Below, in pieces: positions 9,497-19,367 of a stretch of 64,000 nucleotides of DNA. Made by a program: the position numbers and the translations under genes. The notes beneath the pieces were generated by a model. The model ran no database searches. It worked only from the letters and a program-made list of their open reading frames with translations, and was not told the DNA's origin. Positions within the stretch are counted from its first letter, which is position 1; each line of letters begins with the position of its first letter. The stretch is from NCBI RefSeq assembly GCF_000374105.1, contig NZ_KB893650.1, positions 1,172,862 through 1,236,861 on the forward strand, given 5' to 3'. This stretch comes from Kangiella aquimarina DSM 16071 (lineage in GTDB: Bacteria; Pseudomonadota; Gammaproteobacteria; Enterobacterales; Kangiellaceae).

Positions 9497-9601
9497 AAAA
9501 TGCTTTTATACTGCGTTATACGACTTAAATATAATCCTCATTTACTGCATCATGTAAAATCCTATTCTATTTAAGTCGAAAGCCTTGTCTAAAAGCATTT
9601 T
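9497..9601. repeat. Nested inverted repeat between queE and queC
   Basis: The outer arms aaaatgctttta (9497-9508) and taaaagcatttt (9590-9601) are perfect complements. Inside them, cgacttaaata (9521-9531) and tatttaagtcg (9568-9578) are again perfect, with a small tttac/gtaaa pair (9541-9545 / 9554-9558) at the centre. This builds a long cruciform or mobile-element-like unit. No reading frame is seen in it. Confidence 0.6.
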
Positions 9602-9679
9602 CTCAGTCTCAGATAGTGCTAGACCGTATGAGTAGCGCATAGTGAGCATTTTCGCTCCTTCCAATGGTATTCTGATGTA

Positions 9680-9708
9680 CGTAGGGATCTAGAGGGGCAG
9701 ACCCTACG
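9680..9708. repeat. REP-like hairpin (GTAGGG type) upstream of queC
   Basis: cgtaggg at 9680-9686 pairs with ccctacg at 9702-9708 around a 15-base loop that contains ggggcag. It shares the GTAGGG head with palindromes at 54257-54282, 57512-57539, 57630-57676 and 60975-61046. Confidence 0.5.
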
Positions 9709-9742
9709 CCTTGGTACACATTTTTAAGTTTCAAAGGTAATT

Positions 9743-10417
9743 ATGAACAAAAGAGCAGTAGTATTACTTTCAGGTGGTTTAGACTCCACAACGGCTTTAG
9801 CGATTGCTAAATCGCAGGGTTATGACTGTTATGCCATGAGCTTTAACTACGGACAGCGTAGTTTGGCTGAGCTTAATGCCGCAAAAGAAGTGGCCAAGTC
9901 AATGAATGTAATCGAACATATCGTTGTTAATCTTGATATGAGTCAGATTGGTGGTTCCGCATTAACTGATCACTCTATTGACGTTCCGACTTCAGGTGTT
10001 GAAGAAGGTATTCCGGTTACTTACGTTCCTGCTAGAAATACCGTTTTCTTATCAATTGCGTTGGGTTGGGCTGAGGTCCTAAACGCTGAGCGAATTTTTA
10101 TTGGCGTCAATGCCGTTGATTATTCGGGTTACCCTGACTGCCGCCCAGAGTTTATAAAGGCCTTTGAAACCATGGCTAACCTTGCAACTAAAGCCGGTGT
10201 AGAAGGGCAAAAGCTCAAAATAGAAGCGCCTCTTATTAATCTAACCAAATCACAAATCATTGCCAAAGGTATAGAGCTGGGTGTTGACTACAGTCAGACC
10301 GTTTCTTGCTACAAGGCTACTGATGATGGAAACGCCTGTGGTGTTTGTGACTCTTGCCGCTTGCGTAAGCAGGGCTTTGAAGGGCAGGGCTTCCCTGATC
10401 CCACACGATATATATAA
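9743..10417 (+). CDS. queC: 7-cyano-7-deazaguanine synthase QueC
   Basis: 224 residues. The PP-loop ATP-binding motif [12 protein letters not shown] is at the N-terminus, and the zinc-binding cysteines of QueC ([21 protein letters not shown]) near the C-terminus. It converts 7-carboxy-7-deazaguanine to preQ0 with ATP and ammonia, the step after QueE. A moderate AAGGTAA site precedes the ATG. It is separated from queE by a repeat-rich gap, so it may have its own promoter. Confidence 0.96.
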   Translation: MNKRAVVLLSGGLDSTTALAIAKSQGYDCYAMSFNYGQRSLAELNAAKEVAKSMNVIEHIVVNLDMSQIGGSALTDHSIDVPTSGVEEGIPVTYVPARNTVFLSIALGWAEVLNAERIFIGVNAVDYSGYPDCRPEFIKAFETMANLATKAGVEGQKLKIEAPLINLTKSQIIAKGIELGVDYSQTVSCYKATDDGNACGVCDSCRLRKQGFEGQGFPDPTRYI

Positions 10418-10490
10418 CTTGAAGCTATTGAGTTAAGCCTCTTACCATCTGCCGGTAGACTATCAGCAGCAGTGTGCTAAGCTGGCAGGC

Positions 10491-10931
10491 ATGAATTATC
10501 CTGCATATAAAGGCATAGAAGTTTCAGCATCATTTCCTGCCGAAACAGTCATGCTTAATAAAACCGACAGTGTTGAGGCCTATATGACCTTAACGAATCA
10601 AACCTCAGAACCAATCGAGCTAACATTTAATAGTGGTCAGCTATTTGATATTTATCTTTATGATAGCAATGACCAACTAGTCAGTCAGTGGTCAAATGGT
10701 CGTATGTTTACTCAGGCTTTTCAGACTATTACGCTACACCCAGGGCAACAGGAGCGCTTCGGAGATAAGCTTGAGCTCAAGGACTTATCTGGCAATCCAC
10801 TGGAAGTAGGTACCTATAAAATAAAGATTGAAGTTAAAACTTCCACTAAAGCTTCAGGCGAACTGTTTCAGTTAATTCCATTTGAAGCCGAAGGCCAATT
10901 ACAGCTCGATGACATGACGCAACGCAATTAG
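10491..10931 (+). CDS. BsuPI-domain protein (intracellular proteinase-inhibitor-like)
   Basis: 146 residues without a signal peptide or membrane segment. It fits the BsuPI domain (named from the Bacillus intracellular proteinase inhibitor): an Ig-like beta-sandwich with EAYMTLTNQTSEPIELTFNSGQLFDIYLYD..., then SNGRMFTQAFQTITLHPGQ and the final VGTYKIKIEV strand. The family is usually a domain of unknown role in proteobacteria; protease inhibition here is only a possibility. A GCAGG site lies just before the ATG. It stands between queC and ndk. Confidence 0.7.
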   Translation: MNYPAYKGIEVSASFPAETVMLNKTDSVEAYMTLTNQTSEPIELTFNSGQLFDIYLYDSNDQLVSQWSNGRMFTQAFQTITLHPGQQERFGDKLELKDLSGNPLEVGTYKIKIEVKTSTKASGELFQLIPFEAEGQLQLDDMTQRN

Positions 10932-10963
10932 GCCCAAAAGCTCGACAAATCAAGCCTTGCGCA

Positions 10964-10992
10964 TTGCCCAAATAATAGACATTCAGTATAAT
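10964..10992 (+). promoter_or_regulatory. Putative sigma70 promoter of ndk
   Basis: TTGCCC at 10964-10969 and a perfect TATAAT at 10987-10992, spaced 17 bases, about 130 bases upstream of the ndk ATG. Confidence 0.6.
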
Positions 10993-11125
10993 GCGCGCGA
11001 TTTTAAGGGGTTAGTCAAAAGCCAAATAGGCAATGTGCTAGCCCCTTAACCTTTATTATGAATCCTTAATGTAATGCTGACTTATAGCTGAGGAAGCATT
11101 TGACTGAATATTGATGGAGTCCGAA

Positions 11126-11557
11126 ATGGCTATCGAACGTACTTTTTCTATCGTAAAACCAGACGCAGTTGCAAAAAATGTTATTGGCGAAATCTACAGC
11201 CGTTTCGAGCGCGCTGGTCTTCGCATCGTTGCAGCTAAAATGATCCACCTTTCTCGCGAAAAAGCTGAAGGCTTCTACGCAGAACACAAAGAGCGTCCTT
11301 TTTTCGGTGCTTTAGTTGACTTCATGACTTCTGGCCCAGTTATGGTTCAAGTTCTTGAAGGCGAAAATGCGATTAAAGCAAACCGTGAAATCATGGGTGC
11401 AACTAATCCTGCTGAAGCACTACGCGGTACTATCCGTGCAGATTACGCTGTATCTGTAGATGAGAATGCTGCCCATGGTTCTGACAGCCCTGAGTCAGCA
11501 GAGCGTGAGATCAGTTATTTCTTCGGTGCTGATGAGATTTGTCCTCGCACTCGATAA
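11126..11557 (+). CDS. ndk: Nucleoside diphosphate kinase Ndk
   Basis: 143 residues, the standard length. Contains [13 protein letters not shown], the active-site histidine segment [16 protein letters not shown] and FFGADEIC near the end. It transfers the gamma phosphate of ATP to NDPs to balance the (d)NTP pools in the cytosol. The start MAIERT is fixed by homology and by a TGGAG site 9 bases upstream. Upstream in-frame TTG and ATG codons would add residues not typical of the family. Confidence 0.97.
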   Translation: MAIERTFSIVKPDAVAKNVIGEIYSRFERAGLRIVAAKMIHLSREKAEGFYAEHKERPFFGALVDFMTSGPVMVQVLEGENAIKANREIMGATNPAEALRGTIRADYAVSVDENAAHGSDSPESAEREISYFFGADEICPRTR

Positions 11558-11561
11558 AAAC

Positions 11562-11725
11562 GGTTGTTTTGTTCAATTTCTTTGTTGCCTGATAGATTTT
11601 CATGCTCAACGACCACTCAGGTCGCCTCCGCTGAAAACCCATCAGGCGCCTCGAACTTGAAGCAAACCTCCACGTTTTAAAGTTTAAGGTTGTTTTACTC
11701 AATTTTTTTGTTGCCTGAGTGATTT
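11562..11725 (+). repeat. Imperfect 38-bp direct repeat after ndk (two copies)
   Basis: Copy 1 at 11562-11599 and copy 2 at 11688-11725 match at 33 of 38 bases (both begin ggttgtttt and contain ttgttgcctga), with a period of 126 bases. The gap 11558-11909 otherwise holds a terminator and a candidate rlmN promoter; I see no gene in it. Confidence 0.6.
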
Positions 11726-11760
11726 AACCTTAACGACAAAGAGATTAGTAAGGCACATAG

Positions 11761-11790
11761 AAAAGGGATGATGTTGTCATCCCTTTTTTA
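11761..11790. terminator. Intrinsic terminator between ndk and rlmN
   Basis: AAAAGGGATGA and TCATCCCTTTT form a perfect stem around a TGTTG loop, with an A-tract on the 5' side and a T-tract on the 3' side. It can therefore terminate on either strand. It probably ends the ndk transcript. Confidence 0.8.
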
Positions 11791-11819
11791 ATTAGTGATT
11801 TTTGCTTAAAAGCGTGCTT

Positions 11820-11848
11820 TTGCTATTCGCAGCAATTGCGCATAAAAT
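11820..11848 (+). promoter_or_regulatory. Putative promoter of rlmN
   Basis: TTGCTA at 11820-11825 and TAAAAT at 11843-11848 with a 17-base spacer, placed just after the terminator and about 60 bases before rlmN. Confidence 0.45.
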
Positions 11849-11909
11849 GTACAAAATTTTGATTGTAGCTAGTCCTCTCTAGTTATTAATCGTGTAAAGG
11901 TGTCCTGTA

Positions 11910-13034
11910 ATGAGTAACGAAAAAACTAATCTACTCAACCTGACGCGCGATGAAATGGTCGAGTTCTTCGTTGAACTTGGTGAAAAGCCATTCCGTGCCC
12001 AGCAGGTGATGAAGTGGGTTCATCAGTTCGGTGTCGAAGATTTCGACGAAATGACCAATATCAGCAAGTTATGCCGTGAGCGCCTGAAAGAAGTTGCTGA
12101 AATCAAAGGTCCTGAAGTCCTTAGTGTACAAGAATCTAAAGACGGTACTGTTAAATGGGCTTTGAAGATCCCTGGCGGCCAGGCTGTGGAAATGGTCTTT
12201 ATTCCTGAGCGTCATCGTGGAACTCTATGTGTTTCTTCTCAAGTAGGCTGTGCGCTGGAATGTACTTTCTGCTCCACAGGATATCAGGGCTTCAACCGAA
12301 ATCTGACGACTGCTGAGATTATTGGTCAGGTCTGGTTGGCTGCCCGTTACCTGCATGGCAAGCATAAAAGCGATGAAAGGGTAGTGACAAACGTAGTGAT
12401 GATGGGTATGGGCGAGCCATTGGCAAACTTCGACCCGGTAGTGAAGTCCATGCAAATTATGATGGATGACCTGGCTTATGGGTTATCTAAACGTCGTGTA
12501 ACTTTGAGTACCTCGGGTATGGTACCGCAACTCGATCGTTTGATTGATGAAGTGGATGTAGCCTTGGCTATTTCACTGCATGCTCCTAATGACCCATTGC
12601 GTGATGTCTTGGTACCTATTAATAAGAAGTACCCGATTTCAGAACTAATGGCCAGTGTACATCGTTATCTGGAACGCTCTAATGCCGCGCGCAAGGTGAC
12701 GATTGAGTATGTGATGCTGAAAGATGTTAATGACACCTTAAAGCACGCCAAAGAATTGGCTGAGCTATTGAAGAATACGCCGTGTAAAATTAACCTGATT
12801 CCGTTTAATCCTTTCCCACAGGCCAATTATCAGACTTCGACGCAGGAAGCTATTGATTTATTTAGTGATTATTTAATCAAGAAAGGGTATGTTGTAGTGA
12901 CTCGACGGACTCGAGGCGATGATATTGATGCAGCCTGCGGCCAGTTGGCCGGCAAGATCAATGACAAGACCAAGCGTCAGCAACGCCGTCAGCAATACCA
13001 AAAAGATATTGTTGTTGAGACATTAGCCAATTAA
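11910..13034 (+). CDS. rlmN: Dual-specificity RNA methyltransferase RlmN
   Basis: 374-residue radical SAM enzyme that methylates C2 of A2503 in 23S rRNA and A37 in some tRNAs. The cluster motif is CALECTFC (in [13 protein letters not shown]), the SAM motif GMGEPLAN. A conserved C-terminal cysteine in [10 protein letters not shown] is the second cysteine of the mechanism. AAGGTG lies about 8 bases before the ATG. It heads the well-conserved rlmN-pilW-rodZ-ispG-hisS-yfgM-bamB-der cluster. Confidence 0.97.
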   Translation: MSNEKTNLLNLTRDEMVEFFVELGEKPFRAQQVMKWVHQFGVEDFDEMTNISKLCRERLKEVAEIKGPEVLSVQESKDGTVKWALKIPGGQAVEMVFIPERHRGTLCVSSQVGCALECTFCSTGYQGFNRNLTTAEIIGQVWLAARYLHGKHKSDERVVTNVVMMGMGEPLANFDPVVKSMQIMMDDLAYGLSKRRVTLSTSGMVPQLDRLIDEVDVALAISLHAPNDPLRDVLVPINKKYPISELMASVHRYLERSNAARKVTIEYVMLKDVNDTLKHAKELAELLKNTPCKINLIPFNPFPQANYQTSTQEAIDLFSDYLIKKGYVVVTRRTRGDDIDAACGQLAGKINDKTKRQQRRQQYQKDIVVETLAN

Positions 13035-13040
13035 TTTCAA

Positions 13041-13063
13041 AAGGCGCTGAACTATAGCGCCTT
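13041..13063. terminator. Hairpin after rlmN
   Basis: AAGGCGCT (13041-13048) pairs with AGCGCCTT (13056-13063) over a 7-base loop. There is no T-tract on the + strand, so it may act as a weak terminator or only as an mRNA 3' end. Confidence 0.35.
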
Positions 13064-13080
13064 GTACTGTGTCCAACTTC

Positions 13081-13101
13081 CTGATTTATTGAATAAATCA
13101 G
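13081..13101. repeat. Palindrome upstream of pilW
   Basis: CTGATTTAT (13081-13089) and ATAAATCAG (13093-13101) are perfect complements around a 3-base centre, 70 bases before the pilW start. It is a candidate operator for a dimeric regulator or an mRNA stem. Confidence 0.4.
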
Positions 13102-13170
13102 CTCATAACGTGAAATTACCGAGTAAAACTTTTATTATAAATAGCAATAAAAATTGATAGGAAGTAAGCA

Positions 13171-13962
13171 ATGACGAAGCATGCCAAGTGGGTGATGGTT
13201 ATTTTAGCAGTCATGTTGGCTGGGTGTCAGACTACAACCAGAGAAACAACTAGTGCTGCAACTAAAGATGGAGCGGTGCAACGTACCAAATACGAGCCTA
13301 AAGAAGCTGCAGCTAAGCGCTTATCGCTGGGGCTGCAATATTTACAAGCCGGCCATATGGAATGGGCCAAACATAATCTTTTGAAAGCATATGAACATGC
13401 TCCAGATATGCCGGATGTTCTGTATGGTCTTGCCTATTACTATCAAACTGTTTTTGAATACGATAAAGCCGAAGATTATTATCAGAAAGCAATTGACGAA
13501 TCTCCTAAAAATGCGGACTACCTCAATGCTTATGGCGTCTTTTTGTGTGATTCTCGCAAGAAGTATGACGAAGGTATTCGTTACTTTTTAAGAGCGGTAG
13601 AGCAACCAAATTATACTTCGGTAGGTGCTGCCTATGAAAATGCAGGATTCTGTGCCATACGTGCCGAGAAATATGAGCCTGCTAAACAGTACTTTGAAAA
13701 AGCATTGTCATATAACCCTAATTTGACTCGTTCATTATATGGCATGGCAGAAGTAAACTATGTTACTGAGAACCACCGCTTAGCAGAAGCCTATTTGTAC
13801 CGCTTTGAAGCTAAAACCAAGCCGACAGCAAAGTCTTTGTTGTTGGGCTATAAGATAGCGAAAAGTCTGGATGCGCGTGGCAATATGCGTGGGTATGGAG
13901 AAAAATTAATGGAGCTTTATCCGACCTCTGATGAAGCTCAAGAATATATTAGTATAAGATAA
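13171..13962 (+). CDS. pilW: Type IV pilus biogenesis lipoprotein PilW/PilF
   Basis: 263 residues. Lipobox LAGC gives lipidated Cys19. The rest is a stack of TPR repeats (about 50-250), e.g. GLAYYYQTVFEYDKAEDYYQKAIDESPKNADYLN. The family is the pilotin that takes the PilQ secretin to the outer membrane during type IV pilus assembly. Position between rlmN and rodZ is the normal one in gammaproteobacteria. AGGAAG site before the ATG; 3 bases separate its stop from rodZ. Confidence 0.92.
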   Translation: MTKHAKWVMVILAVMLAGCQTTTRETTSAATKDGAVQRTKYEPKEAAAKRLSLGLQYLQAGHMEWAKHNLLKAYEHAPDMPDVLYGLAYYYQTVFEYDKAEDYYQKAIDESPKNADYLNAYGVFLCDSRKKYDEGIRYFLRAVEQPNYTSVGAAYENAGFCAIRAEKYEPAKQYFEKALSYNPNLTRSLYGMAEVNYVTENHRLAEAYLYRFEAKTKPTAKSLLLGYKIAKSLDARGNMRGYGEKLMELYPTSDEAQEYISIR

Positions 13963-13965
13963 TTA

Positions 13966-14916
13966 ATGTCAGAATCTGAGCAAACTCCAGAAAACGATAT
14001 TCAGTTTAGCCCCGGAAGTCTGTTGAAGCAGGCTAGAGAAGCGGCTGGGATTTCTATTGAAGAAGTCATTCAGCAATTAAAGCTGACCCGACAGACCGTC
14101 CTCGCTATTGAAAGCGATGATTACTCTTCAGACCTTCCAGCAACTTTTTATCGTGGCTATTTACGAAATTATGCAGAGTTATTGAAATTGGATGACAATG
14201 ATATTGTCGAAAACTTTGATAATTTCTGTAAGCGCAATAATTTATTTGTTAAAGCGGAGCAGTCGCTTGCGACGATAGAGCTTGAGAAACCAATCAATTC
14301 CAGCAACTGGCTGGTTAAAATCTTTACCGCACTAATTGTTCTTATTTTACTTTTGGGTGCTTACTATTTATTAGTTGAGAAAAAGGTGTGGCAGCAGCTA
14401 ACCTCTTCATTAAATAGCTCAGAGGGTCAGGTTGAATCAATATCGGACAGTCCTAATAGCGAGCTTTTACTGCCTATTTCCGAGAATTCTTCAGGCTCAG
14501 CAGACGACAGTCTGCAAACCGTTGGCGAGCAGACCTCTGAGCAAACTAATGCTCAAGAAGATCAAAGGGTAAGCTTATCTGAGAGTGAACTTTCATCTGA
14601 AAGTTTGAATCTTCAGGGAGATGCTTCCAATGAAGCTCTTGCAGAAGAAAGTGCCCAGCCTGAATCAGTGGCTTCTAATGGAGAGTTGGTGTTGGTATTT
14701 TCAGATGATTGCTGGGTAAGAATTACTGATGCTAATGGCAAGGTGCTTGCATTAGGAATTAAGAAAGGCGGTACATCGATGACTTTGTCTGGTCCAACGC
14801 CTTATGAACTAACACTTGGTAAGCCTTCTGCTGTACAATTGTCCTATCAAAATGAACCCATCGATTTATCGAGCTATCCGGATACTCGTGCTGCTCGATT
14901 GACCTTGGGGAACTAA
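13966..14916 (+). CDS. rodZ: Cytoskeleton protein RodZ
   Basis: 316 residues. Cytosolic helix-turn-helix of Xre type (about 14-90; GSLLKQAREAAGISIEEVI), one membrane helix (about 112-134; LVKIFTALIVLILLLGAYYL), a Ser/Glu-rich periplasmic linker (about 140-235) and a C-terminal DUF4115 beta domain (about 240-316; VLVFSDDCWVRITDANGKVL). RodZ links MreB filaments to the elongasome and keeps rod shape. Coupled closely to pilW. Confidence 0.93.
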   Translation: MSESEQTPENDIQFSPGSLLKQAREAAGISIEEVIQQLKLTRQTVLAIESDDYSSDLPATFYRGYLRNYAELLKLDDNDIVENFDNFCKRNNLFVKAEQSLATIELEKPINSSNWLVKIFTALIVLILLLGAYYLLVEKKVWQQLTSSLNSSEGQVESISDSPNSELLLPISENSSGSADDSLQTVGEQTSEQTNAQEDQRVSLSESELSSESLNLQGDASNEALAEESAQPESVASNGELVLVFSDDCWVRITDANGKVLALGIKKGGTSMTLSGPTPYELTLGKPSAVQLSYQNEPIDLSSYPDTRAARLTLGN

Positions 14917-14963
14917 TCTTTCGGTTTTAGCCTGTAGATTCAACAACCTGTATGTGAAATATT

Positions 14964-16103
14964 ATGAACGGTCGATCATGGATTAAGCGACGCAAATCGC
15001 GTCAAATAATGGTTGGTAATGTGCCAGTGGGCGGTGATGCTCCCATTGCTGTACAAAGTATGACCAATACAGATACCTGTGATGTAGATGCAACGGTAGC
15101 ACAAATTCGTGCCTTGGCGGATACGGGTGCAGATATCGTAAGGGTCTCGGTACCCACCATGAAGGCAGCCGAAGCTTTCAAGCTGATTAAACAACAGTCG
15201 CCAGTTCCCTTGGTGGCGGATATTCATTTTGACTATCGCATCGCCCTTAAAGTAGCGGAGTATGGCGTTGATTGCTTAAGAATTAATCCAGGCAATATTG
15301 GCTCGGAAGAAAGAGTGAAAGCGGTAGTCGATGCTGCAAAAGCTCGTAACATACCCATTCGTATCGGTGTTAACGCTGGTTCCCTTGAGAAAGATTTGCA
15401 GGAGAAATACGGTGAGCCGACCCCTGAAGCATTAGTTGAATCAGCGTACCGCCATATCGATATTCTGGAACGTCATAATTTTAAGGACTATAAAATAAGC
15501 CTCAAGGCTTCTGATGTCTTTATGACTGTGTCAGCCTACAGAATCCTGGCAAAAGAAATCGATAACCCACTTCATTTAGGTATTACCGAAGCCGGTAGCT
15601 TCCGCTCAGGTGCAGTTAAGTCTGCTGTTGGCCTGGGTATGTTACTGGCAGAAGGTATCGGTGACACCATACGTGTCTCATTAGCCGCTGACCCGGTTGA
15701 AGAAGTCAAAGTGGGTTACGATATTCTGAAAAGTCTTGGCCTGCGTCAACGAGGCATTAACCTTATCGCCTGTCCATCTTGTTCTCGCCAGCAATTTGAT
15801 GTGATCAAAACCGTTAATGAGCTTGAGCAGCGATTAGAAGACGTTAATGAACACATTGATGTTGCAGTCATTGGGTGTGTAGTTAATGGCCCGGGCGAAG
15901 CTAAGGAAGTGACTATCGGATTAACTGGGGGCTTCAAGAAAAGTATGCTTTATGAGAATGGCGAAAAGAGTCATAAAGTGGAAAATGAAGCACTGGTTGA
16001 CGAGCTGGAGGCACAGATTCGACGTAAGTTAGCCGAAAAGCGCGAAAAGACCGAAGAAATCACCAAAGGTGCTGAGCAGGTGCCTGTCACCCAAGTTCGT
16101 TAA
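14964..16103 (+). CDS. ispG: 4-hydroxy-3-methylbut-2-enyl diphosphate synthase IspG (GcpE)
   Basis: 379 residues. A TIM-barrel N-terminal part ([31 protein letters not shown]) and the C-terminal 4Fe-4S domain with CPSCSR and [10 protein letters not shown], which supply the three cluster cysteines. It reduces MEcPP to HMBPP in the MEP isoprenoid pathway. Length and start are like E. coli IspG. The C-terminus has a charged Lys/Glu tail. It precedes hisS as usual. Confidence 0.97.
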   Translation: MNGRSWIKRRKSRQIMVGNVPVGGDAPIAVQSMTNTDTCDVDATVAQIRALADTGADIVRVSVPTMKAAEAFKLIKQQSPVPLVADIHFDYRIALKVAEYGVDCLRINPGNIGSEERVKAVVDAAKARNIPIRIGVNAGSLEKDLQEKYGEPTPEALVESAYRHIDILERHNFKDYKISLKASDVFMTVSAYRILAKEIDNPLHLGITEAGSFRSGAVKSAVGLGMLLAEGIGDTIRVSLAADPVEEVKVGYDILKSLGLRQRGINLIACPSCSRQQFDVIKTVNELEQRLEDVNEHIDVAVIGCVVNGPGEAKEVTIGLTGGFKKSMLYENGEKSHKVENEALVDELEAQIRRKLAEKREKTEEITKGAEQVPVTQVR

Positions 16104-16125
16104 AATCACATTTCCAATCGAAGAG

Positions 16126-16157
16126 TTTGGCGGAAAAAGCTACTGTTTTTCGCCAAA
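16126..16157 (+). promoter_or_regulatory. Hairpin upstream of hisS, arm repeated at the hisS start
   Basis: TTTGGCGGAAAAA (16126-16138) pairs with TTTTTCGCCAAA (16146-16157) with one bulged G. The 5' arm recurs exactly at 16213-16225, where it contains the hisS TTG start codon. The 3' arm could therefore pair with either copy. A TATAAT at 16163-16168 follows and probably gives a transcript without this hairpin. Confidence 0.45.
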
Positions 16158-16213
16158 TTCGCTATAATCTCGCACTTTAATCCAATTTTTCAATTGATGG
16201 AGCCAGGTTAGTT

Positions 16214-17485
16214 TTGGCGGAAAAAATACAAGCAGTCCGAGGCATGAATGATATCCTGCCGGACTCTACACCTCACTGGCAAAAATTAGAGTCGGTATTA
16301 AGACAACTGATGGCTAGCTATGGCTACAGCGAAATTCGTATGCCTGTTGTCGAAAAAACTCATCTATTTAAACGATCTATCGGCGAAGTGACTGATATCG
16401 TTGAAAAAGAGATGTACACCTTTGAAGACCGCAATGGCGAAAGCCTGACTTTGCGTCCTGAGGGTACTGCCAGTTGTGTCCGCGCCGGTATTGAGCATGG
16501 TCTGTTATATAATCAGGAGCAACGCCTGTGGTATATGGGCCCCATGTTTCGCCATGAAAGACCGCAAAAAGGCCGCTACCGACAGTTTTATCAACTTGGA
16601 GTTGAAACATTTGGCGTTGGGACACCTGATGTAGATGCTGAACTTATTTTGATGACAGCGCGCCTCTGGAAAAAGATAGGCATACATGATTCGGTACGCC
16701 TAGAAATTAATTCCCTTGGTTCCAATGAAGCCAGAGCTAACTATAGAGATAAACTGGTTGAGTTTCTGTTACCAATAAAAGACCAGCTTGACGAAGATAG
16801 CCAGCGTCGATTGCAAACTAACCCTTTACGCATTCTGGATAGCAAAAATCCAGAGGTTCAAAAGCTGGTAAAAGATGCACCGAAGTTGAGTGAACATCTG
16901 GATGATGAGTCTAAGCAACACTTTGAGCGTCTTTGCCAGATTTTGGATACCAATAATATACCCTACACCATCAATACCAACCTGGTACGTGGTCTGGATT
17001 ATTATAATCGGACCGTATTTGAGTGGATAACAGATAAGCTTGGCGCGCAAGGTACAATATGTGCTGGTGGTCGCTACGATGGTCTGACTGAACAGTTGGG
17101 TGGTCATGCAACACCAGCAAGTGGATTTGCCATGGGCCTTGAAAGAATCGTTGCCTTGATTGAGGAAATGGAAACAGACGAAATTCCATTGGCTGATGTC
17201 TACATGGTAGCCCTGGGTGATCAGGCGGAGTTAACTGCCACGCAACTAGCTGAGCAGTTACGAGATCAATGGCCAGATATTAAAGTGCGTATGAACTGTG
17301 GTGCTGGAAACTTTAAGAAGCAATTTAAACGTGCTGATAAGAGTGGCGCAAAAATCGCACTTGTGATTGGCGAGCAGGAAGTTAAGGATGGCACCGTTGG
17401 TGTTAAATATCTACGTGAACATAAAGAGCAGTTGGTGATATCACAGCGTGATGTCTGTCAGCTACTTGACCAGTATCTTGTATAA
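16214..17485 (+). CDS. hisS: Histidyl-tRNA synthetase HisS
   Basis: 423 residues (424 in E. coli), class II synthetase. Motif 2 is [15 protein letters not shown], the histidine-specific block [14 protein letters not shown], and motif 3 region [13 protein letters not shown]...[11 protein letters not shown]-terminal anticodon-binding domain follows (about 325-423). It charges tRNA-His. The start is [18 protein letters not shown] aligns with the E. coli N-terminus and no ATG upstream fits. GGAG (16199-16202) lies upstream. A 13-base stretch over this start is duplicated at 16126. Confidence 0.96.
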   Translation: MAEKIQAVRGMNDILPDSTPHWQKLESVLRQLMASYGYSEIRMPVVEKTHLFKRSIGEVTDIVEKEMYTFEDRNGESLTLRPEGTASCVRAGIEHGLLYNQEQRLWYMGPMFRHERPQKGRYRQFYQLGVETFGVGTPDVDAELILMTARLWKKIGIHDSVRLEINSLGSNEARANYRDKLVEFLLPIKDQLDEDSQRRLQTNPLRILDSKNPEVQKLVKDAPKLSEHLDDESKQHFERLCQILDTNNIPYTINTNLVRGLDYYNRTVFEWITDKLGAQGTICAGGRYDGLTEQLGGHATPASGFAMGLERIVALIEEMETDEIPLADVYMVALGDQAELTATQLAEQLRDQWPDIKVRMNCGAGNFKKQFKRADKSGAKIALVIGEQEVKDGTVGVKYLREHKEQLVISQRDVCQLLDQYLV

Positions 17486-17540
17486 AAGAACGGGTCTAAA
17501 CAGTTAATATAAATTAGAGCAATTATTGAGGAGGCCGACA

Positions 17541-18170
17541 GTGGCTTACGAAACAGAAGAACAACAGGTCGAAGCGATCAAACAGTTTTGGAAGGAAAAC
17601 GGCACAGCGATTATTTTAGGTGCCGTTATCGGTTTTGGTGCTTTGTTTGGCTGGAACTACTATCAGGACCACAAAACAAAACAGGGTGAGCTTGCTTCTT
17701 TGGCCTACTCAGAGATTTTGACTATGACTGAACAAAGTTCATCAGACAATTCTGAACTTATCAGTAAAGTTGATGCTATCAGAACTGAGCATGCAGCCTC
17801 TAGTTATGCTTCTTTGGCAGCTATGAGTCTTGCGCAAACCTTTGCCAGCGATAATAAATTTGAAGAAGCTGCGGAACAATTGCAGTGGGTTGTTGACCAA
17901 AGTAACGATACTTTTGAGTCTATTGCTCAGTTGCGATTAGCGCGAGTTCAACTTCAATTAGAAAAGTACAACGATGCGATTGCTACTGCTGATAGTATTG
18001 ATGAGCAAGCTTTTAAAGCTAATGCCTTGTTAGTCAAGGCTGAAGCTCTGATTGCTCAAGGTAAAAATGATGAAGCTAAAAGTGTCTTAATCGAAGCTCG
18101 TGATGCGGGAAATGGAGCAGTTAACCCATTACTTCAGATGCGTATTAGCGAGTTTGGCATTGAAAACTAA
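17541..18170 (+). CDS. yfgM: Inner-membrane TPR protein YfgM
   Basis: 209 residues from a GTG start. A short cytosolic N-terminus (AYETEEQQVEAIKQFWKENG) is followed by a membrane helix (about 21-40; IILGAVIGFGALFGW) and a periplasmic TPR region. YfgM associates with the SecYEG translocon and periplasmic chaperones in E. coli. GAGGAGG at 17528-17534 is an excellent site for the GTG at 17541. An in-frame TTG at 17526 overlaps that site and is unlikely. It sits between hisS and bamB as in other gammaproteobacteria. Confidence 0.92.
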   Translation: MAYETEEQQVEAIKQFWKENGTAIILGAVIGFGALFGWNYYQDHKTKQGELASLAYSEILTMTEQSSSDNSELISKVDAIRTEHAASSYASLAAMSLAQTFASDNKFEEAAEQLQWVVDQSNDTFESIAQLRLARVQLQLEKYNDAIATADSIDEQAFKANALLVKAEALIAQGKNDEAKSVLIEARDAGNGAVNPLLQMRISEFGIEN

Positions 18171-18195
18171 TTGATACTAATAACGGGATAAATTT

Positions 18196-19362
18196 ATGAT
18201 TTCTGGTTGGACACAACGAATAGTCACTTTATTGATCGCTACCAGTTTTCTGGTGGCTTGCTCCGATGAAGTGGTCAATCCACCTAAAGAGCTTGACGAT
18301 ATTGAAGAGAAGTTCTCTATAGAGTCAGCGTGGGTTGAAGTTATTGGAGATGGTGATGACGGTAAGTTCAACAGCTTAATTCCAGCAATCTGGGAAGATA
18401 AAGTCATTACGGCTGATGTTAAAGGTTTGATTTCAGCTTTTGATCTTAAAACTGGTGACCTGATCTGGGAAACACAACTGAAAGAACCTTTATCGGGTGG
18501 CGTAACGGCAAATGCTGGCCTTGTAGCAGTTGGAACCAAAGATGCCAAGGTTCATGTCTTAGATATTAATGACGGCAAAAAGTTGTGGCATGTAGATGTG
18601 ACTACTGAAGTGCTGGCAAAACCTGCCATTGATGATGGTCGTTTAGTGGTTCGCACACCCGATGGCAGAATTTTTGCTTACTCGCTGGCTACCCAGAAAC
18701 AGGAATGGTTCTACGATCGTATTATCCCTAATTTAACATTAAGAGGGACATCGGCGCCTGTTGCAACCAGTGGAATTGTTATTAGCGGATTTGCCAATGG
18801 CAAAATGGCAGCTTTTAATATTCGTACTGGTGACTTATTGTGGGAGCAGCGTATTTCTGCCCCTCGAGGAAGCTCTGAGATTTCACGAATTGTTGATGTA
18901 GACTCAAGCCCTGTTATTTATTCTAATTACCTTTATGCCGCTGGCTTTAATGGTTATGCGATTGCAATGGATTTAACTAATGGTCGCTACTTATGGCGAG
19001 AGGAAACATCCGTTACTCAGGAATTACTGGTGGATGCAACTCGTGTATATCTTGTCGAAACAACAGGTAAAATTGTTGCTCTAGATCGCTTTACTGGAGA
19101 ACAGGTTTGGAGCCAGGAAGGTCTGTTATATCGCAAGCCGACAGGTGCTGCAGACAATGAAGATTATATTGTTGTAGGTGATTTTGAAGGTTACCTGCAC
19201 TGGCTAGACAAAAGTACGGGTGAATTTGTCGCCCGAACCCATCTGGATCGTTATGGCGTAGCTCACGCTCCAATCGTTACAGATGAACACATTATTGCTA
19301 CAACTCGCTATGGTTACCTCCACGTAATGGAAAACCCTATAGCTTCATCCTCTGAAGAGTAA
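18196..19362 (+). CDS. bamB: Outer-membrane assembly lipoprotein BamB
   Basis: 388 residues. Lipobox LVAC gives lipidated Cys22. The rest is an eight-bladed PQQ-type beta-propeller with repeats such as [45 protein letters not shown] and [14 protein letters not shown]. BamB binds BamA in the beta-barrel assembly machine and helps outer-membrane protein insertion. It is 25 bases after yfgM and 5 before der, consistent with one operon. Confidence 0.96.
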   Translation: MISGWTQRIVTLLIATSFLVACSDEVVNPPKELDDIEEKFSIESAWVEVIGDGDDGKFNSLIPAIWEDKVITADVKGLISAFDLKTGDLIWETQLKEPLSGGVTANAGLVAVGTKDAKVHVLDINDGKKLWHVDVTTEVLAKPAIDDGRLVVRTPDGRIFAYSLATQKQEWFYDRIIPNLTLRGTSAPVATSGIVISGFANGKMAAFNIRTGDLLWEQRISAPRGSSEISRIVDVDSSPVIYSNYLYAAGFNGYAIAMDLTNGRYLWREETSVTQELLVDATRVYLVETTGKIVALDRFTGEQVWSQEGLLYRKPTGAADNEDYIVVGDFEGYLHWLDKSTGEFVARTHLDRYGVAHAPIVTDEHIIATTRYGYLHVMENPIASSSEE

Positions 19363-19367
19363 AATTC

